Positions 1 to 5,905 of a stretch of 6,006 bases of DNA are shown here, one piece after another; the stretch's first letter is position 1; each line of letters starts with the position of its first letter. This DNA is from Sulfurospirillum arcachonense (GTDB taxonomy: Bacteria > Campylobacterota > Campylobacteria > Campylobacterales > Sulfurospirillaceae), in the NCBI GenBank assembly GCA_015662785.1, contig DQTM01000165.1:1-6006 (forward strand), in the 5' to 3' direction. The notes beneath the pieces were generated by a model, which was not told the DNA's origin, did no database searches, and saw only the letters and a list, made by a program, of their open reading frames with translations. A program made the translations under genes and the position numbers.

Positions 1-2
1 AA

Positions 3-59
3 CATTCAACTGGTGTTATTCCTTCAAATGGACTATATTTAGCTAAAATTTATTATTAA
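3..59 (+). CDS. truA: tRNA pseudouridine synthase A, C-terminal end only (partial)
   Basis: Only the last 18 codons and the TAA stop (57-59) are in the window; the gene starts upstream. The tail reads HSTGVIPSNGLYLAKIYY. It matches the usual end of TruA, where a Pro-x-x-Gly-Leu-Tyr-Leu stretch followed by a short hydrophobic strand ending in Tyr closes the protein. TruA makes pseudouridine at positions 38-40 of the tRNA anticodon arm in the cytoplasm. The family call rests on this short tail alone, so it is moderately secure. The next gene starts 29 nt after the stop and is probably co-transcribed. The same C-terminal motif reappears in diverged form at 714-770, which is unexpected. Confidence 0.65.
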   Translation, partial: HSTGVIPSNGLYLAKIYY

Positions 60-62
60 AAA
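42..62 (+). repeat. Direct repeat, left copy (truA 3' end, 21-bp perfect core)
   Basis: This 21-bp stretch runs from the Ala-Lys-Ile-Tyr-Tyr-stop codons of truA into the bases after the stop. It is identical to 753-773. Similarity continues to the left at lower identity: by hand count 44 of 57 bases match between 3-59 and 714-770. The copies lie 711 bp apart in the same orientation. The layout resembles the flanking repeats left when an element integrates at the 3' end of a gene, but no integrase is visible. Confidence 0.7.
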
Positions 63-88
63 ATAAATAAGAACAAGGATAAATTTAA

Positions 89-480
89 ATGGAAATAAAA
101 GAATGGATAATGATTATATCTGCAATTATTGTAGTAACAGGCTGGTTTATCAATAGCTATTTAAATAGAAGACATGAAATTTCAAAAAAAAGATTAACTT
201 ATAGGCTGGAAACTTTACATTCATTTATACCTGTTTTTTATCATTTTCATCATCAAAAAAACCTTTTATTGATGATGAAGAGCTAAATAAAAAAATAACT
301 GATGCTCATGTGAATTTTCAATTATATGGCTACGAAGATGAAATACTTTTGTTTGATAAATTTGTTGAAGCAATTAAAAAAAACAATGGTAACGAAATGA
401 CAAAAACAATAAATAATTTAATAAAATTAACCAAAGGTAGAATTAGAAAAGAATTAAAATTAACAAATTTCGATATATAA
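89..480 (+). pseudogene. Small membrane-anchored protein, frameshifted (about 130 aa when repaired)
   Basis: The frame opens at ATG 89, with AAGGA at 75-79 as ribosome binding site, and runs only to a stop at 284-286 (65 codons). A second frame carries on without a break to TAA at 478-480. Adding one T to the T6 run at 234-239 joins them into 130 residues. The join reads smoothly: LHSFIPVF, then a Ser-rich LSFSSSKKPF, then IDDEELNKK. The repaired protein has one N-terminal membrane segment (about residues 6-25), a basic stretch (NRRHEISKKR, 26-35), and a cytoplasmic, probably helical domain with FQLYGYEDEI near 77-86 and a basic C-terminus. It resembles small uncharacterised single-pass proteins; I recognise no function. 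The break could be a real mutation, a homopolymer sequencing error, or slippage that still yields some full-length protein. It lies between the two truA 3' ends and probably reads through from truA. Confidence 0.7.
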
Positions 481-561
481 CTTTTTCTTATATTCCCTCT
501 CCATCATTTGAAATGCCAGAAATTTCTAAAGTATTTTCGTAAAAGATGTTCAACTGTTTGA

Positions 562-594
562 AGCTAAAAACTATATTGTGTATAGTTTTTAGCT
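562..594. terminator. Perfect 14-bp hairpin, probable two-way terminator
   Basis: The left arm AGCTAAAAACTATA (562-575) and right arm TATAGTTTTTAGCT (581-594) are exact reverse complements around the 5-nt loop TTGTG. An A5 tract precedes and a T5 tract follows the inner CTATA/TATAG stem on both strands, the form of a two-way intrinsic terminator in AT-rich genomes. It would end transcription from truA and the small gene on one side and the nosD-like operon on the other. The inner stem is weak in GC, and there is no U run beyond the full stem, so termination is inferred. Confidence 0.5.
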
Positions 595-662
595 GAGTTT
601 TGAATATCAGAAAATAATTTATAAATTTCTGAAAAAGAATTTCATCCGATGGGAGCTTTTTG

Positions 663-688
663 TTTCTTTTTTGCGGTAAAAAAAGAAA
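663..688. repeat. Inverted repeat, 10-bp A/T stem
   Basis: TTTCTTTTTT (663-672) pairs with AAAAAAGAAA (679-688) around a 6-nt GC-richer loop. It lies about 65 bases beyond the stop of the nosD-like gene on the - strand. It could help end or stabilise that transcript, but no U run follows on either strand, so its role is open. Confidence 0.4.
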
Positions 689-689
689 A

Positions 690-770
690 GGAGAACTTAA
701 CAATATTGAAAAATACTCAACAAGCATTATCCCTCCAAGTGGACTTCATATGGCTAAAATTTATTATTAA
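690..770 (+). pseudogene. Remnant of truA 3' end (second, diverged copy)
   Basis: The + strand frame ending at TAA 768-770 reads ELNNIEKYSTSIIPPSG and then LHMAKIYY. It shares 11 of 18 final residues with the truA tail at 3-59, including SerThr, Ile-Pro, Gly-Leu and Ala-Lys-Ile-Tyr-Tyr-stop. Upstream the frame is low-complexity Lys/Phe sequence and meets a stop at 630-632, with no start or ribosome site, so this is not a gene. The Pro-Pro-x-Gly-Leu form fits TruA at least as well as the first copy. It may be the original truA end, displaced when DNA bringing a new truA end entered. Its last 17 bases lie opposite the 3' end of the nosD-like gene, which may have helped preserve them. Homology beyond about 700 is uncertain. 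Confidence 0.55.
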
Positions 771-773
771 AAA
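753..773 (+). repeat. Direct repeat, right copy (truA 3' end, 21-bp perfect core)
   Basis: Identical to 42-62 and in the same orientation. It covers the last five codons and stop of the truA remnant plus three following A residues. All but its first base lie opposite the final codons of the nosD-like gene. Identity ends right after the core (TAG here, ATA in the left copy), marking a clear right-hand junction. Confidence 0.7.
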
Positions 774-1974
774 TAGGCTTTTTATCTTCTATTACAAAAA
801 TAGGTTCCATAAAAGGTGCAAGTTTTAGTAAAAAATTCAACATAGAGTAAAGTGGTGAACCATAAAAAAATCTCAACTCAGGATTTTTAACCCAAAGTTG
901 ATCTAAATACAGATACTTTTTATACGGATTATCACCTATATTGTCTTTGTTCAAATCAAAACCTTCATAATCATCCCAGTAGTTTCCTGTTATATCATTT
1001 TCATTGGTTCTACCTTTATGACTATCTGTCATAATATTATCCATATTACCTAAAAGTGTATTCCTTCTAATAACATTTTGTAGGCTCTTGCCTCTAAAAT
1101 CTAAACCTCTTGTACTATACATAATTTTATTATCCAAAATCCAATTTTTAGTATCAATTTCCATAGGAGAGTTGTCAATATAAAGTGCTTGATTACATTG
1201 TACTAAAATATTTTGTTCTACTTTTGTATTTGAAGTCCCCATGAGTAAAATGCCCATACTAGTAGGAGCTCCATGATACCCTTTTATAGTATTCTTACTT
1301 ATCTCAATATCTAAACTAGCTTGAACAAAAATACCAACAGCACTATCTTTAACTATGTTATTTTTTATTTTATTGTTTTTTGAATGATAATTATAGATGG
1401 CATATCTGCCTTTTTCAATCTGATTATCTTCTATAGTATTGTTATGCGAACGCATTAAAACTACATCGCGAGATTTTTTAATTATATTGTTTTTTATCAG
1501 ATTGTTGTGGCTAAACCACAACCTAATTGCATCTCCTCTTAAACCAACACTTTCACCATTGGAAGATATTTTGTTTTTAGTGATACTAGAACTACTAACA
1601 CTATCCATAAAAATACCAAAAAGAGACTCATCAATAACACAGTTCTCAATGTTAATATGTTGTGCATCTTTTACAAAAATAGCAGAATCAAAATTCTCTA
1701 ATCTATTTCCACTTTTGATAATCTTTAAATTTTTAAGAGTTACATGAGAGCTATTTATGGTTATAACGCTACCTTTATTCTCTCCTTTTATCAAAGTTTT
1801 TTCACCTTGACCTACAAGAGTAATAGGCTTATTTATAACTATATTACCACTATATATTCCATGAGAAAGCTTTATAATAGCTCCTATAGGTGCATTATCA
1901 ATCGTTTTTTGAAGTACATTTGCATTTACATGTAAAGAAAATAAAAATAGTATTACAAAAAATATTTTGTACAT
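754..1974 (-). CDS. NosD-like exported parallel beta-helix protein
   Basis: The 406-residue product starts with a signal peptide (hydrophobic run at 4-14, likely cleavage near HVNA, 15-18), so it should act in the periplasm. From about 30 to 330 it is built of repeated 20-24 residue strands with asparagine ladders (for example NNLIKNNII, NNTIEDNQI, NNKIKNNIV), typical of right-handed beta-helix (CASH/NosD) folds. The end GNYWDDYEGFD plus IGDNPY (330-351), and a C-terminal segment with Leu/Phe and Pro (368-396), are hallmarks of NosD. NosD is a periplasmic maturation factor for the copper enzyme nitrous oxide reductase. No nosZ, nosF, nosY or nosL gene is in the window, so this may be a paralogue with another periplasmic role. 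The ATG lies 6 nt after the dgkA stop without a clear ribosome site, suggesting coupling to dgkA. Its last codons overlap the truA remnant antisense. Confidence 0.75.
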   Translation of the reverse strand: MYKIFFVILFLFSLHVNANVLQKTIDNAPIGAIIKLSHGIYSGNIVINKPITLVGQGEKTLIKGENKGSVITINSSHVTLKNLKIIKSGNRLENFDSAIFVKDAQHINIENCVIDESLFGIFMDSVSSSSITKNKISSNGESVGLRGDAIRLWFSHNNLIKNNIIKKSRDVVLMRSHNNTIEDNQIEKGRYAIYNYHSKNNKIKNNIVKDSAVGIFVQASLDIEISKNTIKGYHGAPTSMGILLMGTSNTKVEQNILVQCNQALYIDNSPMEIDTKNWILDNKIMYSTRGLDFRGKSLQNVIRRNTLLGNMDNIMTDSHKGRTNENDITGNYWDDYEGFDLNKDNIGDNPYKKYLYLDQLWVKNPELRFFYGSPLYSMLNFLLKLAPFMEPIFVIEDKKPIFNNKF

Positions 1975-1980
1975 AAAATT

Positions 1981-2343
1981 CTACAATAGGTTATCTAAAA
2001 GTATAAATCCCCAAACAACTACGCTCAAACTAATACTCAAAAACACAATCGTACTCCCAACATCCTTAGCACGCCCTGCCATATCATGATGTTCGAGCGT
2101 CACAAGGTCTACAACACGTTCAATTGCACTGTTTATAGTCTCTGCTATCAAAACTCCCATCATAGTCATAACAAGCAATAGCTTCTCTACTAAAGATATC
2201 TCTACAAAAAGTATAAAAGGTATTAAGGCTATACATATAATAAGTTCAATCTTAAAAGAGCTTTCATGCTGGATGATATCTTTTAGCCCTTTTAGTGCAT
2301 AAGTTGTATTTTTTATAAAGTTATATTTTGGTTGGTTTCTCAT
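1981..2343 (-). CDS. dgkA: Diacylglycerol kinase (prokaryotic DgkA type)
   Basis: This 120-residue inner-membrane protein has the normal DgkA length: an amphipathic N-terminus and three membrane segments (about 33-48, 53-70 and 96-117). The active-site block AETINSAIERVVDLV with HHDMAGRAKDVGS (67-97) matches the E. coli enzyme. Glu27, Glu68, Asn71, Glu75, Asp79, Lys93 and Asp94 correspond to E. coli Glu28, Glu69, Asn72, Glu76, Asp80, Lys94 and Asp95. It phosphorylates diacylglycerol to phosphatidic acid using ATP. Its start overlaps the eptA stop in an ATGA (2340-2343), and AAGGA lies at 2353-2357 inside the end of eptA. Coupling to EptA makes sense, since EptA produces diacylglycerol; the same gene pair occurs in Campylobacter jejuni. 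Confidence 0.95.
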   Translation of the reverse strand: MRNQPKYNFIKNTTYALKGLKDIIQHESSFKIELIICIALIPFILFVEISLVEKLLLVMTMMGVLIAETINSAIERVVDLVTLEHHDMAGRAKDVGSTIVFLSISLSVVVWGFILLDNLL

Positions 2344-3914
2344 TTGAAAATGTCCTTATTAGTGTCATAAACTTCTGTTTGAACTTCCATAAGTCCTAAT
2401 ATAGAATGAAATAAGTTATCTTGAGAAAGACTATTACCTTTTTTAGCTCTAAGAGCTTCAAAATCTACTCTTTCTCTCATCTCTCCCTTACCAAACCAAA
2501 CAAGAGATGCTATATGTTTTTGTGCCTCAGGAGCAATGAAGTAAGGCATACCATGAAGATATACTCCACCCTCTCCCAAAGACTCACCATGGTCACTCAT
2601 ATAAAAGAGTGCTGTTTCAAACTCATTTTGATTATTTTTTAGTATATCAATCGTTTTTGTTAAAAAATAATCTGTATATAAAACTGTATTGTCGTAGGCA
2701 TTGCTGATTTCCTCTTGTGTACAGTTTTCTAACTGATTTGTTTCACAGGTTGGAGTAAACTTTTCAAACTCTTTTGGATAGCGTTTAAAGTATGCAGGTC
2801 CATGATTTCCCATCTGATGAAGCACTATAAATATATCTTTATTACTATCTTTTTCTATACGTTCTTGAAGATTATCAAGCATACTTGTATCTCTACACTC
2901 ACCATCACATTTTTTTCTTTTAAAATCTTCATAATCAACTCTTAAAGCAACTCCTTTAGAGTCTGAGTTATTATCCCTCCAAGAGACATCAATGTTTTGT
3001 GTTTTTACTAAAATATCTAAAACATTTTCCGTAGAGATTCCTTTTTTATAGCTATACTCATCTCTATCATATACTGAAAACATACAAGGAACACTATGCG
3101 CTGTACTAGTTCCACAAGAGTATAAATTTGTAAAGCTTATAATATCTTCTTGTGCTAGCAAAGGATTTGTCTCTTTTTCATAACCATTTAGCGACATTCT
3201 ATCACTTCTAACTGCTTCACCCACAACCATAATTACTAATTTTCTTTTTTCTCCAGAAGAGACTTGCTTTGCATCATCTCCTATAGTTTTAAAAACCATC
3301 TGTGTATCAAATGTTTTTGATATATAGTTTCCTATGGAGTAGATAAAGTAAGTCGGATTTGTATAGTAACGCAAAGGTTTATGCTCTCTAAAAAATGAAG
3401 TATAAAATTTACTCAAAGAAAAAATCACTACTACAATAATAGCGAGAATAGCAATAAAAAACTTCACTTTAGAAAGCATTTCTCTTTTAAAACTTTTATG
3501 TTCAATATTGAGTTTATATACTATAAATGAAGGTATAAGTCCCAAGAAGAAAAGGTATAAAAACATATTTGTTGTTATCAAATCAAACGCTTCTGCTGTG
3601 TCTGTTTGGATTGAATTTCTTATCATGTCATCATCAATAACTAAATTATAAGTTATCATAAAATAGTTCAAAAATGCAGAGGTTAAAAGAACAGTAATTA
3701 TAACTGGTTTTAATGTATACTTAGAATTTACCAAAGAGAGAAGAAGAGTTATAACACTAGCTAAAACTACTCCTAAAGAGAACAAAAAGATTCCATTTTG
3801 AGAGTTAAGAGGATAAACCTCTAAGACATTTTTATAAAATGTTATATTATTAAAAACTACCAAAAAGATAGATGTAACCAATATAACGACGGAAGTTGAA
3901 ACAGTTTTTTTCAT
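2340..3914 (-). CDS. eptA: Phosphoethanolamine transferase, EptA/EptC (MCR-like) family
   Basis: The 524-residue inner-membrane protein moves phosphoethanolamine from phosphatidylethanolamine to lipid A or another surface target, leaving diacylglycerol. Five N-terminal membrane segments (about 7-25, 42-62, 70-92, 113-134, 150-168) precede a periplasmic alkaline-phosphatase-fold domain from about 222. Visible catalytic parts are VVGEAVRSDRMSLNGY with zinc ligand Glu233, SCGTSTAHSVPCMF with nucleophile Thr271, NHGPAYFKRY with His371, SDHGESLGE with Asp441 and His442, and LHGMP with His454. These match MCR-1 Glu246, Thr285, His395, Asp465, His466 and His478. The six cysteines expected to form three disulfides are present (267/277, 336/340, 390/398). 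In C. jejuni the homologue EptC modifies lipid A and the flagellar rod protein FlgG; the target here is not visible. AGGAA precedes the ATG and dgkA follows with overlap. Its place in a housekeeping operon argues for a native, not acquired, gene. Confidence 0.93.
   Translation of the reverse strand: MKKTVSTSVVILVTSIFLVVFNNITFYKNVLEVYPLNSQNGIFLFSLGVVLASVITLLLSLVNSKYTLKPVIITVLLTSAFLNYFMITYNLVIDDDMIRNSIQTDTAEAFDLITTNMFLYLFFLGLIPSFIVYKLNIEHKSFKREMLSKVKFFIAILAIIVVVIFSLSKFYTSFFREHKPLRYYTNPTYFIYSIGNYISKTFDTQMVFKTIGDDAKQVSSGEKRKLVIMVVGEAVRSDRMSLNGYEKETNPLLAQEDIISFTNLYSCGTSTAHSVPCMFSVYDRDEYSYKKGISTENVLDILVKTQNIDVSWRDNNSDSKGVALRVDYEDFKRKKCDGECRDTSMLDNLQERIEKDSNKDIFIVLHQMGNHGPAYFKRYPKEFEKFTPTCETNQLENCTQEEISNAYDNTVLYTDYFLTKTIDILKNNQNEFETALFYMSDHGESLGEGGVYLHGMPYFIAPEAQKHIASLVWFGKGEMRERVDFEALRAKKGNSLSQDNLFHSILGLMEVQTEVYDTNKDIFK
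2353..2357 (-). promoter_or_regulatory. Ribosome binding site of dgkA inside eptA
   Basis: AAGGA on the - strand lies 9 nt before the dgkA ATG, within the last codons of eptA. Together with the 4-nt ATGA overlap it supports the 2343 start and coupled translation of the two proteins. Confidence 0.65.
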
Positions 3915-3918
3915 AATT

Positions 3919-3923
3919 TTCCT
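3919..3923 (-). promoter_or_regulatory. Ribosome binding site of eptA, overlapping the upstream stop codon
   Basis: AGGAA on the - strand ends 4 nt before the eptA ATG (3912-3914) and shares two bases with the TAG stop (3922-3924) of the MEMO-family gene. Ribosomes finishing the upstream gene would stop right at this site, so re-initiation is likely. Confidence 0.55.
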
Positions 3924-4695
3924 AATAAATTATTGCACTATAATAACCAACAACACTATCCATGTCACCAGTTATATCGCCACTTGTTCTATAATCTACA
4001 CTCTTTACATGTAGACCCAATTTTTTGTTAACTTGAAGAAGGGAAATTACCCCTTGCATACCACATGCTTCACCACGTTGAAGTAACTCTACATCTAAGG
4101 TTTCAATACCTTTAATGCAACTACTATCTAACTCATTTGCTTTTTTTTGATTGTAAAAATGACTCAAATCTGTACTTATCAAAAGAAGGGTATCTTCAGC
4201 TTTCAACACTTCTTCAATAATTCCCTCTAAATTTGCATTTTGCCCATAAATAAGCTCAACAAAGGTTGTTTGGGGAAAATAGTGCTTCACAAAAGGGAAC
4301 TGCACTTCTGTACTATGCTCTTCTATTTCCAAATTTCCAAATTCAAATTTCGATTTTAAAAACTTCATATACTCTTTATCTGAGATTATATTTCCAAAAG
4401 GCGTTTCATAAGAGTCATATTCTTTCATGCTAACACCACTAAAAGCCACTCTATGACTAGGACCAATTACAACAACTCTTTTAGGAGCATATTGCACATT
4501 ACGGTAAGCTAGATTTGCACTAAATCCGCTGTAAACATACCCAGCATGTGGAACTATAAGAGCTTTTACATCTTTATTATATAAACTATTTGTAAACTGT
4601 TTTGAAACAATATCGTTAAAATATTCAAACGAAGAGAGTATCTCATCAGGTTTATCAGGGTAAAAAGCCCCTGCTACGCTCATTTTACGATTCAA
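3922..4695 (-). CDS. MEMO1 family protein (AmmeMemoRadiSam system protein B type)
   Basis: This 257-residue soluble protein has the MEMO fold signatures: RKMSVAGAFYP at the N-terminus, VPHAGYVYSG (48-57), GPSHR (78-82), EEHSTEVQFPF (125-135), STDLSHF (174-180) and EACGMQG (209-215). His50, His81 and Cys211 correspond to the metal ligands His49, His81 and Cys244 of human MEMO1. The fold is related to non-heme iron extradiol dioxygenases, but bacterial function is unknown; elsewhere the gene often sits with AMMECR1 and radical SAM genes, neither of which is here. The start is uncertain. TTG at 4695 overlaps pyrC2 by 11 nt, has GGTGA 5 nt upstream, and gives the family-like MNRKMSVAG opening. 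ATG at 4683 begins 1 nt after the pyrC2 stop but leaves the GGTGA 17 nt away. Translation is probably coupled to pyrC2 either way. Confidence 0.88.
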   Translation of the reverse strand: MNRKMSVAGAFYPDKPDEILSSFEYFNDIVSKQFTNSLYNKDVKALIVPHAGYVYSGFSANLAYRNVQYAPKRVVVIGPSHRVAFSGVSMKEYDSYETPFGNIISDKEYMKFLKSKFEFGNLEIEEHSTEVQFPFVKHYFPQTTFVELIYGQNANLEGIIEEVLKAEDTLLLISTDLSHFYNQKKANELDSSCIKGIETLDVELLQRGEACGMQGVISLLQVNKKLGLHVKSVDYRTSGDITGDMDSVVGYYSAIIY

Positions 4696-5905
4696 CTACT
4701 TCACCATTTTTAAACACATATTTTACTTTACCATAAAGAGTATCACCACTGTATAGAGATGTTTTATCTTCAATTTTTCTAGATACTTTTTCATTAAATA
4801 TAACCATGTCTGCTTTGTAACCAACTTCTATTTTACCAATGTCCTCTTGTTCTATTATGAGTGCCGGGTTTAAAGAACACAGTTCCATCATCCTTTGCAT
4901 ATCTATAATTTCACTTTTTACAAGGTGTGTATAACACAAAGATAGATACTCCTCTATAGAGCCTATTCCAAACTCTGCATCTTCAAAAGCTACATCTTTA
5001 TAGCTAATTGACTTTGGAGAGTGCATACTTGTAAGAGTATCAACATTACCAAGAGCAAGTTCACTCATCATTGCCATTCTTTCTTTCTCATCTCTCAGAG
5101 GTGGTAAAATTTTGGCGTAAGTATTGAACCCATCACATGCATCTTCGGTTTTACAAAGATGATGAATTGAGAGTTCACTAAATATGTTTTTATTTCTTTT
5201 TTTAATATCTCTTATAATGTTGATAGAGCGTTTTGTAGAGAGTGATTGAAAGATAATTTTTGTATTATTTATGAGAGAAAGTTCTGCTATTTTTGCTACT
5301 TCAGAGTTTTCTGAAACTTTTGAGATACCAGGCAAGCCCAACTTAAAAGAGAGTTCACCCTCGTTCATAACACCATTGTCATCTAAGTTTTCATCATAAC
5401 ATCTACAAAATATAGGAGCTTGTTTCATCCTAGCATACTGAAACCCACGCTTTAAAATGTTTGCATTACATGATGATATTGTCCAAATTGCTGTTGCCCC
5501 ATTGTTCAAAAAGGTTGCTATATTGTTGAGTCTATCTTTTTCATTTGCTAACGGGGCTGCTACATGTAAGTCACACTCCTCATTTTGAGCTTTTATTTTA
5601 AAGTGTTCTAACAGAGTTGAGTTATCTAGCCTAGGAGTAAAATCAGGCATAATTAGGCTTGTAGTAACTCCACCTTTTAATGCTGTTTTTGTTAGTTTTT
5701 TAAGTGAATTTCTATTTAATGTAGAGTTTGCCAGTCTTACGTTCAAATCAACTAATCCTGGTAGTAAAAAGCTCTCTTTAGCATCTATTATTCTTAAATT
5801 TTCACTTATATTAATGCTTGTGCTTATCTCTTCAATTTTACCATTTTTTATCAAAACATCTTTTATTTCTGAATTACTTAATTTTGCGTTTTTAATTAGT
5901 ACCAT
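4685..5905 (-). CDS. Dihydroorotase-like protein without metal ligands (PyrC2 / PyrC' type)
   Basis: The 406-residue protein has the class I dihydroorotase layout: an N-terminal beta-sandwich part, LLPGLVDLNVRLAN (47-60), GGVTTSLIMPDFTP (78-91), SIHHLCKTEDA (246-256), NTYAKILPPLRDEKER (261-276), TSMHSP (292-297), and the closing GYKADMVIF (362-370). Active enzymes have a His-x-His motif after Pro-Gly-x-x-Asp; here it is Asn55-Val-Arg57. The usual His near the HCED-type motif is Arg168, and the catalytic Asp of the TDHAP motif is Met294. Only His249 remains, so ring closure of carbamoyl aspartate is unlikely. Inactive PyrC' proteins in Pseudomonas are needed to assemble aspartate transcarbamoylase (PyrB), and a similar partner role is my inference. 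ATG 5905 has AAGG 7 nt upstream and overlaps the preceding gene by 14 nt. An active PyrC should be encoded elsewhere. Confidence 0.88.
   Translation of the reverse strand: MVLIKNAKLSNSEIKDVLIKNGKIEEISTSINISENLRIIDAKESFLLPGLVDLNVRLANSTLNRNSLKKLTKTALKGGVTTSLIMPDFTPRLDNSTLLEHFKIKAQNEECDLHVAAPLANEKDRLNNIATFLNNGATAIWTISSCNANILKRGFQYARMKQAPIFCRCYDENLDDNGVMNEGELSFKLGLPGISKVSENSEVAKIAELSLINNTKIIFQSLSTKRSINIIRDIKKRNKNIFSELSIHHLCKTEDACDGFNTYAKILPPLRDEKERMAMMSELALGNVDTLTSMHSPKSISYKDVAFEDAEFGIGSIEEYLSLCYTHLVKSEIIDMQRMMELCSLNPALIIEQEDIGKIEVGYKADMVIFNEKVSRKIEDKTSLYSGDTLYGKVKYVFKNGEVVES

Larger units (their letters stand above)
481..689. other. Non-coding spacer rich in inverted repeats
   Basis: About 210 bases lie between the broken small gene and the truA remnant. 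I see no convincing gene. The stretch holds a 10-bp palindrome (518-527), a small 5-bp stem (549-553 with 558-562), a perfect 14-bp stem (562-594), a 7-bp stem (607-613 with 626-632) and a 10-bp A/T stem (663-688). Weak, frame-broken similarity to TruA may extend into it, for example a run ending NYIVYSF near 566-586, but this cannot be separated from chance. It separates converging + and - strand transcription. Confidence 0.5.

Noticed and set aside
530..690. Longer truA remnant reaching back to about 530
   Set aside because: Fragments such as VKDVQLFEAKNYIVYSF and INF-KRISSDGS in shifted frames look faintly TruA-like, but stops and frame changes intervene and the region is dominated by inverted repeats. 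Only 690-770 is claimed.
488..727. 79-codon - strand frame just after the nosD-like gene, with GGAGG close before its ATG
   Set aside because: The GGAGG is the complement of Pro-Pro-Ser codons of the truA remnant and sits only 4 nt from the ATG. The predicted protein is low-complexity Phe/Leu/Lys/Ile, matches no family I know, and runs through three inverted repeats. A conserved homologue would change this view.
1..773. Integron attC site or CRISPR repeat as explanation of the paired repeats
   Set aside because: There are only two copies 711 bp apart, without the attC core sites or regular spacers, and both copies encode the same protein tail ending in a stop. A gene-end duplication explains them better.
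1439..1935. Two + strand open frames (1439-1747 and 1744-1935) opposite the nosD-like gene
   Set aside because: They lie wholly antisense to the beta-helix repeats, which create open frames by periodicity. They show no domain and no convincing ribosome site.
2421..2642. 73-codon + strand open frame opposite eptA
   Set aside because: Fully antisense to the conserved catalytic domain of EptA; no recognisable protein features.
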